NCBI GenBank assembly: GCA_030610965.1
Contig: JAUWQU010000065.1
Span: 1-9,987 of the forward strand
DNA: 9,987 bases
From: Phycisphaerae bacterium
GTDB lineage: Bacteria > Planctomycetota > Phycisphaerae > SM23-33
Reading direction: 5' to 3'
Shown here: positions 1 through 5,605 of the stretch, in pieces
How positions within the stretch are numbered: the first letter of the stretch is position 1
How the letters are laid out: the number at the start of each line of letters is the position of its first letter
The notes under the pieces: model-generated
What the model was told of the DNA's origin: nothing
Seen by the model: only the letters and a program-made list of their open reading frames with translations
The model's database searches: none
Position numbers and translations under genes: made by a program

Positions 1-237
1 CTCGTACTGCTTGATGTAGTAGCGGTCCGTCCGCCCATAGGCCACCCAGTCGAGATGCTTGATGTCGTCGCCGGCGGTGTACTCGCGGTGCTCGGCGAAC
101 TCGACCGAAAAACCCTTGTGCGGGCTGCGGTGCAGGCCGGAGATGAACCCCTCGACCGCCTGGCGGGCCAGGAGGTTGATGTTCCGCAGCTTGGCGATCC
201 GCTCGGGCTCGAAATAAAGGTATGAAGATTTGGGCAT
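1..237 (-). CDS. DUF58 domain-containing protein, N-terminal part (cut by window edge)
   Basis: The ATG is at 237-235 on the minus strand and the frame stays open to base 1, giving the first 79 residues. The sequence carries the DUF58 opening: YLYFEPERIAKLRNINLLAR, then GFISGLHRSPHKGFSVEFAE, HREYTAGDDIKHLDW and GRTDRYYIKQYE. The EFxEHRxYxxGDDxxxxDW block is the family signature. DUF58 proteins usually have a von Willebrand A-like fold further on and commonly sit beside a MoxR AAA+ ATPase; here rsmD lies upstream instead, so any MoxR partner would have to be outside the window. The ribosome-binding site is weak. A copy of the heptamer repeat (238-263) touches the start codon. The gene is co-directional with rsmD, with a 90-bp gap, so co-transcription is possible. 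The family call is firm; the cellular role is not known from the sequence. Confidence 0.88.
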   Translation of the reverse strand, partial: MPKSSYLYFEPERIAKLRNINLLARQAVEGFISGLHRSPHKGFSVEFAEHREYTAGDDIKHLDWVAYGRTDRYYIKQYE

Positions 238-263
238 AAAGAAGGTCTTAGCTCTTAGGGCGC
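238..263 (-). repeat. Heptamer-based intergenic repeat copy next to DUF58 start
   Basis: Read on the minus strand, this 26-bp stretch is GCGCCCTAAGA, then GCTAAGACC, then TTCTTT, directly before the ATG at 237. It matches plus-strand 7228-7246 (GCGCCCTGAGACCTTCTT) except for one change and one extra 7-bp unit. Minus-strand 7180-7168 (GCCCTAAGACCTT) shares the core. It therefore looks like a member of a dispersed family that varies by whole TAAGACC units. Its function is unknown. Confidence 0.55.
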
Positions 264-327
264 ACTGTATAGCGGTTTGCATCTGCGATAAATGCCACAA
301 GAAGCGGCAGCCTTTGATGACTGCTAT

Positions 328-945
328 TCACCGGCACTCTTCCTCTCTCGCCATCAATGCCAGCACCATGTCTCCGAAGCGTTTGACTTTTCGGCAAGTC
401 AGACCGGCGAGCGTCAGGCCTTCGACGCCTCCTGACGGGCCGCCGCCGTCCGGCAGGGCCGCGTCGTCGGGCATTCTGAGGACAACCACGCCGTCGGGCG
501 CCAAGTGCGCCGCAAGCGGCTCAAACAAAGTCCGTTCCGCTGTGGGCCAATCCCATTTTCGCAGGTCGGCATAGGGCGGGTCAACAAATGCAACGTCGAT
601 CTTATCGCCCAACTCGTCCAGCCGCCGGGTGAGGCGCCGAGTCGCGTCGCCCGGCCAGACCGCGCAGGCGTCGCCCACGCCCATGGCATCGATGTTCCGC
701 CTCAGCCGCTCCAGCACGCGACGGTCCATCTCGGCAAAGGCCGCACGACGCGCCCCGCGCGACAGGGCTTCGAGCCCCATCGACCCGGTCCCGCAGTAAA
801 GGTCCACCACGACTGCCTCGCCCACCCAGTCAGCCAGCGTGTCAAAGAGCGACTTCTTCGCCAAGCCGGTTATCGGCCTGGTGACGCTGCCGGCCGGCGG
901 GCTCAGCAACACCCGCCCCTTATGCAAGCCAGCCTGGATGCGCAT
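328..945 (-). CDS. rsmD: 16S rRNA (guanine(966)-N2)-methyltransferase RsmD
   Basis: This 205-residue protein has the usual RsmD length and order of motifs. The N-terminal RIQAGLHKGRVL and TRPITGLAKKSLFDTL (about 22-37) are RsmD signatures. The SAM-binding motif I, DLYCGTGSMGLEALSRGA, spans 48-65; the acidic residue of motif II is in FAEMD (70-74); the catalytic motif IV, DPPY, is at 122-125. The family methylates N2 of G966 of 16S rRNA in the assembled 30S subunit, using S-adenosylmethionine, in the cytoplasm. The start is well supported: a perfect AGGAGG (minus strand, at 955-960) lies 9 bp before the ATG. The next gene on this strand, the DUF58 gene, is 90 bp downstream. Many bacteria have coaD next to rsmD; that pairing is not seen here. 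Nothing in the sequence looks damaged. Confidence 0.95.
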   Translation of the reverse strand: MRIQAGLHKGRVLLSPPAGSVTRPITGLAKKSLFDTLADWVGEAVVVDLYCGTGSMGLEALSRGARRAAFAEMDRRVLERLRRNIDAMGVGDACAVWPGDATRRLTRRLDELGDKIDVAFVDPPYADLRKWDWPTAERTLFEPLAAHLAPDGVVVLRMPDDAALPDGGGPSGGVEGLTLAGLTCRKVKRFGDMVLALMAREEECR

Positions 946-1036
946 TTAACGAAGCCTCCTGCAACAAGTTCCCATCGGACCACAGCCAACATACTAACCG
1001 ATCCGCCCTGCCGTGCGTAGCCTCTGCGCGCGGGCG

Positions 1037-1065
1037 TTGACGGCGCCGGCGTCCTGGCTTATCCT
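1037..1065 (+). promoter_or_regulatory. Sigma70-type promoter for the small membrane-protein pair
   Basis: A TTGACG -35 box (1037-1042), a 17-bp spacer and a TATCCT -10 box (1060-1065) predict a start near 1072. This gives a leader of roughly 22 nt that contains the AGGAG ribosome-binding site at 1082-1086. The spacing and -35 box are near consensus. It points at the 1094 gene and, through it, probably the 1435 gene. Confidence 0.6.
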
Positions 1066-1093
1066 CCAGCGGTAGTCCAGCAGGAGATGACCC

Positions 1094-1402
1094 ATGCAGG
1101 AAGCTGGCCCGGCGCTGATTTTCATCCTCTTCGTCATAGTCGTGCTCCTTATCATCTGGTGGCATTTCAGCCGCTCGCGGGACATGGTCGAGCAATGGGC
1201 ACGCGACAACGGCATGGAATTGATCGAGGCCCAGCGGCGTTTCCTGCGTCGCGGCACGTACTGGTGGCGCACAGGCAAAGGCCAGGAAGTGTTCCGCATC
1301 ACCGTCCGCGACAGCTCGGGGCAAGTGCGGCGCGGCTACGTCCGAGTCGGCGGCTGGTTCCTGGGCCTGCTTAGCGACCGGGTAGACGTCGAGTGGGACT
1401 GA
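1094..1402 (+). CDS. Small single-pass membrane protein, unknown family (paralogue of next gene)
   Basis: This 102-residue protein starts at an ATG preceded by AGGAG (1082-1086) with a 7-bp spacer and a good promoter. It has an N-terminal membrane segment (about residues 7-25, ALIFILFVIVVLLIIWWHF) followed by an Arg-rich edge, SRSR, consistent with the C-terminal domain lying in the cytoplasm. The soluble part carries W35, RRF (48-50), FRITVRDSSGQVRRGYVRVG (67-86) and a closing VDVEW. The same skeleton recurs in the next gene, so the two look like tandem duplicates. I do not recognise a named family. The pattern suggests a small beta-rich domain that sits under the membrane; its function is unknown. 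Confidence 0.75.
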   Translation: MQEAGPALIFILFVIVVLLIIWWHFSRSRDMVEQWARDNGMELIEAQRRFLRRGTYWWRTGKGQEVFRITVRDSSGQVRRGYVRVGGWFLGLLSDRVDVEWD

Positions 1403-1434
1403 TCGGCCCGACCCCTGCGGAGACGGCAACGGCA

Positions 1435-1830
1435 ATGGCAATGACCGATGAAATCCTGGTACTGACTGCGAAACTCGGCCTGGGCGCGTTCGCGGTCATA
1501 ACGGTCGCCGTCTTCATCTTGGTTGACCGACATCGTGGCCACGTTGCCCGACGTGTCTTGGCCTGCTGGTCCCGGAAGTACGGCTACCAGTTTGTCTCGC
1601 TGGAACGCAGATGGCTACGACTTAGGCCATTCGGTTGGCGAGACGGCTACAAAGCCATCTTCCGTGGAGTCGTACTGACGTTAGACGGCAAGCAGCGGGC
1701 CGGATACTTCCGCGTGGGAACGTCTAAAGGCGAGATTGGGGACTACCGGCGTCCTATATGGGACCGGAATCCAGACGAAATCTCAGACGAAATGCTGGAT
1801 GAACAGATTGACGTCATCTGGGAGCGATGA
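1435..1830 (+). CDS. Small single-pass membrane protein, unknown family (paralogue of previous gene)
   Basis: It encodes 131 residues from the ATG at 1435, which follows GGAG (1419-1422) at a long 12-bp distance. A second ATG lies at 1441, and an in-frame GTG at 1393 would overlap the preceding gene by 10 bp and add a Thr/Ala-rich leader; I prefer 1435. A membrane segment spans about residues 14-30 (LGLGAFAVITVAVFILV), followed by DRHRGHVARR on the presumed cytoplasmic side. The soluble domain repeats the landmarks of the previous protein: W45, ERRW (57-60), FRGVVLTLDGKQRAGYFRVG and a closing IDVIW. It differs by an acidic insert (PDEISDEMLDEQ) before the end. The 32-bp gap suggests one transcript from the 1037 promoter. 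Function is unknown. Confidence 0.7.
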   Translation: MAMTDEILVLTAKLGLGAFAVITVAVFILVDRHRGHVARRVLACWSRKYGYQFVSLERRWLRLRPFGWRDGYKAIFRGVVLTLDGKQRAGYFRVGTSKGEIGDYRRPIWDRNPDEISDEMLDEQIDVIWER

Positions 1831-1960
1831 GCCCTGGCGTCGTTCGCGGAGTCGGTCTCTGCCAGTGAAACTATGACACATGCCCTCGCGGGCACGATAC
1901 AAACGCCCAGGCGCCGGGTTTGAGTCTTTGGAATCAACCCTTTCCATACGAGGAACTGCC

Positions 1961-4285
1961 ATGACATCGAATCTGACCGCAATAGTCGCCGCGTTGGGGC
2001 TGGCCTTGCTTTTCCTGGCAGTGCGGGCCGGGGCGGATACCGTGCTCGTCGAGGCGGAGGGGTTTGCCGATGCCGGCGGGTGGGTCGTCGATCAGCAGTT
2101 CATGGACGAGATGGGCTCGCCTTACCTGCTGGCCCACGGCCTGGGCGAGCCGGTCAAGGACGCCGTGACAACCGTGGCTTTTCCCAAGGCCGGCGAGTAC
2201 CGCGTGTGGGTTCGGACGCGGGACTGGGTGTGGATGTCCAAGACGCCCGGCACGGCGGGGCTGTTCAAGCTGGTCGTGGACTCCAAGCCGCTGGATGCGA
2301 CGTTCGGCACGAGGAGCAAGGACTGGCACTGGCAGGATGGCGGGGTTGTGAAGATCGACAAGAAGCAGGTCACCGTCGCCCTGAAGGACCTCACCGGCTT
2401 CGAGGGCCGATGCGAGGCGGTGTGCTTTTCCAGCGATGCCGGCTTCACCCCGCCGACGGATGCAGCCACGATGGGCGCCTGGCGACAGAAGCTGCTGGGC
2501 CTGGGTGACAAGCCCGCCGACGGCGGATCGTACGACCTTGTCGTCGTCGGAGGCGGCATCGCGGGGACGGCTGCGGCGCTTTCGGCGGCCCGGCTGGGCG
2601 TGAAGGTCGCGCTTGTCCAGGACAGGCCCGTGCTGGGGGGCAACAACAGCTCGGAGGTCCGCGTCTGGCTGAACGGCCAGACTAACTTCGAGCCCTACCC
2701 GCGGATCGGCGACGTCATCCGCGAGCTCGACCATAAGGTCCGGGCCCATTACGGCCCGTCCAACACGGCCGAGATATACGAGGACGACCGCAGGATCGCC
2801 CTCGTCCGCGCCGAGAAGAACATCACGCTCATGCTCGGCTGGCGAGGCAACGGAGTCGAGATGGCCGGCGGGCGCATCGCGGCCGTGATCGCGCAGGAAG
2901 TCGCCACCGGCAAGCGCCGCCGCTTCGCCTGCAAGCTCGTGGCCGACTGCACGGGCCACGGGGTTATCGGCGCGCTGGCCAAGGCCCAATTCCAGATGAC
3001 CGACAAGGGCCACATGGGCCGCAGCAACCTCTGGAGCGTCGCCGATGCCCACAAGCCGTCGCCCTTCCCGCGGTGCCCGTGGGCGGTGGACCTGACCGAC
3101 AAGCCCTTCCCCGGCCGGGACGCCAAGGGCAAAGCCCCCGCCGTACCGCGAAACCTTGGCGTGTGGTACTGGGAGAGCGGCTTCGACCACGACCCGATCA
3201 GCGAAGGCGAGCACATCCGCGACCAGAACCTCCGGGCGATGTACGGCGCGTGGGATGCGCTCAAGAACGTCGACAAGCTCTACCCGACCTTCAAGATCAA
3301 CTGGTCCGCGTACATCGCCGGCCCCCGCGAGAGCCGCCGGCTTGTCGGCGACGTCCTGCTCACCAAGGAGGACGTGCTGTCCAAGAAGCAATGGCCCGAC
3401 GCGTGCGTGCCCTGCACATGGTCGATCGACCTTCACCTGCCGGATGTCCGGTACGAGAAGGGCTTCGAGGGCGAGGCGTTCATCTCCAAGGCCCACCACA
3501 ACCGCTTCAAGGGCCCGTACTGGATTCCCTCCCGCTGCCTGTACTCCAAGAACGTCGAGAACCTGTTCATGGCCGGGCGGGACATCTCCGTCACGCACGA
3601 GGCCCTCGGCACCGTTCGCGTGATGCGCACGACGGGCATGATGGGCGAAATCGTCGGCATGGCCGCGGCTGTCTGCAAGGACTACAACACCACCCCGCGC
3701 GGCGTCTACGCCGACTACCTCGCCCAGCTCAAGGCGCTGATGGCAAAGGGCGTAGGCAAGCTGCCGCCGGTTTCCAGAAAGCCCGCCAAGCCGGGCAGGG
3801 CCGCCGGCAGGGCCGTCAAGCTCTCGCCGCCAGAGTGGCTCGCCTCGGCCGGGACCAACGTCGCGCGCGACGCCAAGCTGACCGTCTCCGGCAGCTACGC
3901 AAGCGGCAAGTACCCCGCCGCCAACATCAACGACGGCAAGATCGACGTGACCACCAACGCCGGCCGATGGGTCAGCGACGGCAAACTGCCCGCCACCGTC
4001 ACCTTCACCTGGGACGCCCCGCGGACAATCGCGGCAGCCCGCATCGTCACCGGCTGGAACCACGGCCGATCTGTCGGCGACTGCATAGCGGACTTCGTCT
4101 TCCGGGTTCCCGACGGCGCCGGCTGGAAGGACGTGCCCGGCGCAGGCGCTGCCGGCAACGACAAGATCGACTGGTGCGCCAGGTTCGCCCCCGTCACCGC
4201 CAGCAAGCTCCGCCTGGTCATTTCCGCAACGTCGGGCAACGTGGCGCGAATCTACGAGGTCGAGCTGTACGCCGGCAAGAAGTGA
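1961..4285 (+). CDS. Exported FAD-dependent oxidoreductase with C-terminal F5/8-type (discoidin-like) domain
   Basis: I place the start at the ATG at 1961 (774 residues): GAGGA lies at 1950-1954, 6 bp upstream, and the protein then opens with a signal-peptide-like stretch (LTAIVAALGLALLFLAVRAGA, cut into the mature DTVLVEAEGF). An in-frame ATG at 1880 lacks a ribosome site and would bury the signal. Residues about 26-180 form an N-terminal beta-rich module of carbohydrate-binding type. The FAD domain begins at Y191, with GGGIAG (197-202), an acidic D221 ending the second strand, and LGGNNSSEVRVW. It resembles the Pfam FAD_oxidored group. A late FAD motif, NLFMAGRDISVTHEALGTVR, starts near 534. 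After a basic Ala/Lys linker (about 604-632) comes a discoidin-like domain (about 633-774) opening NVARDAKLTVSGSYASGKYP. The likely site is the periplasm or cell surface, and the substrate may be glycan-linked. The substrate is inference; the domain calls are good. Confidence 0.85.
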   Translation: MTSNLTAIVAALGLALLFLAVRAGADTVLVEAEGFADAGGWVVDQQFMDEMGSPYLLAHGLGEPVKDAVTTVAFPKAGEYRVWVRTRDWVWMSKTPGTAGLFKLVVDSKPLDATFGTRSKDWHWQDGGVVKIDKKQVTVALKDLTGFEGRCEAVCFSSDAGFTPPTDAATMGAWRQKLLGLGDKPADGGSYDLVVVGGGIAGTAAALSAARLGVKVALVQDRPVLGGNNSSEVRVWLNGQTNFEPYPRIGDVIRELDHKVRAHYGPSNTAEIYEDDRRIALVRAEKNITLMLGWRGNGVEMAGGRIAAVIAQEVATGKRRRFACKLVADCTGHGVIGALAKAQFQMTDKGHMGRSNLWSVADAHKPSPFPRCPWAVDLTDKPFPGRDAKGKAPAVPRNLGVWYWESGFDHDPISEGEHIRDQNLRAMYGAWDALKNVDKLYPTFKINWSAYIAGPRESRRLVGDVLLTKEDVLSKKQWPDACVPCTWSIDLHLPDVRYEKGFEGEAFISKAHHNRFKGPYWIPSRCLYSKNVENLFMAGRDISVTHEALGTVRVMRTTGMMGEIVGMAAAVCKDYNTTPRGVYADYLAQLKALMAKGVGKLPPVSRKPAKPGRAAGRAVKLSPPEWLASAGTNVARDAKLTVSGSYASGKYPAANINDGKIDVTTNAGRWVSDGKLPATVTFTWDAPRTIAAARIVTGWNHGRSVGDCIADFVFRVPDGAGWKDVPGAGAAGNDKIDWCARFAPVTASKLRLVISATSGNVARIYEVELYAGKK

Positions 4286-4750
4286 TCACACCGCGTAGAG
4301 CAGGTTCTCCCACAACGTCGCGAGCACCACGTTGATCGCGAAGATCAGCCTGCCCTTGAAGCCCTTCGGCTCGCTTGCCTTGCGGACGATGTCGGCCTGC
4401 CGGAGGTACTCCCGGACAGTCTGTATCTCCATGAACTCGCCCTCCTCAAGCCAGATACCCGGGCACAGCACGCACATCTCAAGGCCCACAAACGTGCCGG
4501 GATAGTCGAAGTGCACCATGCGCCGCAGGCAGTTCGGACACTTCCGGCCGACGAGACGCGAGCCTGGCGGCGGACGCAGAACCACTCCGATCTCGCCGAG
4601 CGCCTGCTTGAGTCGCTCCGCGTCAAACCACATGCCCTTGCACTTCGGGCAGCGTTGGACCTTCTGCTGGGTCCATGGCATCCAGTGCGGAGAAAGCTCG
4701 GCCTCCTTGCAGGTCGGGCACATCATCGGTTTTCCGCGTTCTCTCACCAT
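4286..4750 (-). CDS. Double zinc-ribbon (TFIIB-type) protein
   Basis: From the ATG at 4750 the protein is 154 residues. It has two copies of the zf-TFIIB pattern. The first pairs CPTC (11-14) with CPKCKGMWFD (34-43). The second pairs CPNC (71-74) with CVLCPGIWLEEGE (93-105). Both have the CxxC, about 18-20 residues, CxxCxGxW layout that binds one zinc each. The C-terminus is basic, then hydrophobic (RLIFAINVVLATLWENLLYAV), possibly a membrane contact. A GGAGGAG site lies 10 bp before the start, and the ATGGTGA overlap with the upstream gene's stop suggests translational coupling. The ATGs at 4726 and 4723 are alternatives. The stop (4286-4288) is directly adjacent to the stop of the convergent flavoprotein gene. 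Small proteins of this type are common and mostly uncharacterised. The Zn-binding call is firm; the role is unknown. Confidence 0.82.
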   Translation of the reverse strand: MVRERGKPMMCPTCKEAELSPHWMPWTQQKVQRCPKCKGMWFDAERLKQALGEIGVVLRPPPGSRLVGRKCPNCLRRMVHFDYPGTFVGLEMCVLCPGIWLEEGEFMEIQTVREYLRQADIVRKASEPKGFKGRLIFAINVVLATLWENLLYAV

Positions 4751-5148
4751 CGCCCGGTCGCTCCTCCGCCGGCGACAAAGCCGCCGCCAAACAAACGGTC
4801 GCCCCACGACCGCTCGCGGTTGAGCGTCAGCAAGATAATCGCCCCCAGCCAGAGCATCTTGGCCGCCCACAGCAGGGCCACCAGCAGGATAAGCACAATG
4901 CCGGTCACCGCCCATCCCCATCCCTGCCGCCCGGTGCGAATCAGGCTCACGACCACCAGGGCCACAGCCGTGAACCCCAAGCCCAGCAGGATGCCCGTCC
5001 ACGGCACGCCGCCGGCGCTGTCCCCGGCCGGCGTGCCGGGCCCGGCCGCGGCGGCGCACGAAAGCCCAACGGCCAGGATCGCCGCAACGGCCCCGGCCGG
5101 GAGCATCGAACGGCTAATCCCTTTGGACCACCTCATTGGGTATCTCAT
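4744..5148 (-). CDS. Membrane protein with Gly-rich tail like TPM-family proteins, but no TPM domain
   Basis: The frame gives 134 residues from the ATG at 5148, overlapping the upstream TPM gene by 35 bp. Alternative starts are the ATGs at 5136 and 5106 (the latter just after the TPM stop). The longer start is preferred because it supplies Arg/Lys residues before a signal-like hydrophobic run (about 15-35). Further membrane segments lie at about 50-70 and 79-109, the second long enough to be one or two passes. The end, RLFGGGFVAGGGATGRW, closely resembles the Gly-rich terminus of YgcG-like TPM proteins. In that family the order is signal peptide, TPM domain, membrane segment, Gly-rich tail; here the TPM domain is missing and a separate TPM gene precedes it. 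It probably sits in the inner membrane beside the TPM protein. The ribosome site is weak. The frame is supported by the overlaps on both sides. Confidence 0.65.
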   Translation of the reverse strand: MRYPMRWSKGISRSMLPAGAVAAILAVGLSCAAAAGPGTPAGDSAGGVPWTGILLGLGFTAVALVVVSLIRTGRQGWGWAVTGIVLILLVALLWAAKMLWLGAIILLTLNRERSWGDRLFGGGFVAGGGATGRW

Positions 5149-5557
5149 TTACGTCTTCGCCGCTACTTGGGAAGTGCTCGGCGAGTTTTTCGCCTGCCCG
5201 CCGCACGCCTTCGCACAGCCCGGCCGCCACTTGACCTTCCCTAAAACAGACCACCATCGAGTCGCGAACGTCGTTCCAGAACCCCTGTCCCACCCTATCG
5301 TCAATGCCGCGGTCGCCGTAGATGACCACCTCGCGGCGAGTCGGCAGCATGAGGATCAGCACGGCGTTTCGCTGGGCGGTTCTGTGCAGCCCCAGCCGGG
5401 CGAAGACGCGCCGGGCCTTGCCGCCAAGGCTGCCCCAACGCCGCCGGGCCAGCACGACCTTGAGTTCGGCCGTCGTTCGTGCCTCGGCCTCCCGCACGGC
5501 TTCGGCTACGGCGGCGGCATCGGCGTCGCTCAGCAACTTGCGTCCTGTCCCGGTCAT
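5114..5557 (-). CDS. Soluble TPM-domain protein
   Basis: This 147-residue protein is almost entirely a TPM domain. Visible features are AEAVREAEARTTAELKVVL at the N-terminus, RNAVLILMLPTRREVVIYGD, then RGIDDRVGQGFWNDV, FREGQVAAGLCEGVRRAGEK and a closing HFPSSGEDVNEIPNEVV typical of the stand-alone members. There is no signal peptide or membrane segment, so it should be cytoplasmic or recruited to the membrane by a partner. TPM proteins (Thylakoid lumen, Psb32, MOLO-1 relatives) have been linked to phosphatase activity and to membrane-protein quality control; the role in bacteria is poorly defined. It starts 48 bp after the end of the 514-residue membrane protein and overlaps the next gene by 35 bp. 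No lemA gene, a frequent neighbour, is seen. The domain call is good; the biochemical function is uncertain. Confidence 0.82.
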   Translation of the reverse strand: MTGTGRKLLSDADAAAVAEAVREAEARTTAELKVVLARRRWGSLGGKARRVFARLGLHRTAQRNAVLILMLPTRREVVIYGDRGIDDRVGQGFWNDVRDSMVVCFREGQVAAGLCEGVRRAGEKLAEHFPSSGEDVNEIPNEVVQRD

Positions 5558-5605
5558 GCCTGTCCCATGTCCTGCTCCGGTAGTCGCGGCCCGAGGGCCA
5601 TCATA

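Noticed and set aside
1873..1903. ATGACA with GATACA about 17 bp later as a promoter for the flavoprotein gene
   Set aside because: The -10 match is too poor to call; the 130-bp gap has no better pair of boxes.
1934..4063. A 709-codon open frame on the minus strand, opposite the flavoprotein gene
   Set aside because: High-GC antisense shadow: it is Ala/Gly/Val/Arg/Asp-rich without motifs, and the plus strand has a convincing domain structure, signal peptide and ribosome site.
3073..4335. A 420-codon plus-strand frame rich in Arg, Gln and Pro
   Set aside because: Out-of-frame shadow of the flavoprotein gene with GC-biased composition and no domain.
4750..5059. N-terminal extension of the zinc-ribbon frame up to 5059
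   Set aside because: This part is an out-of-frame reading of the Gly-rich-tail gene; the GGAGGAG site before the ATG at 4750 sets the real start.
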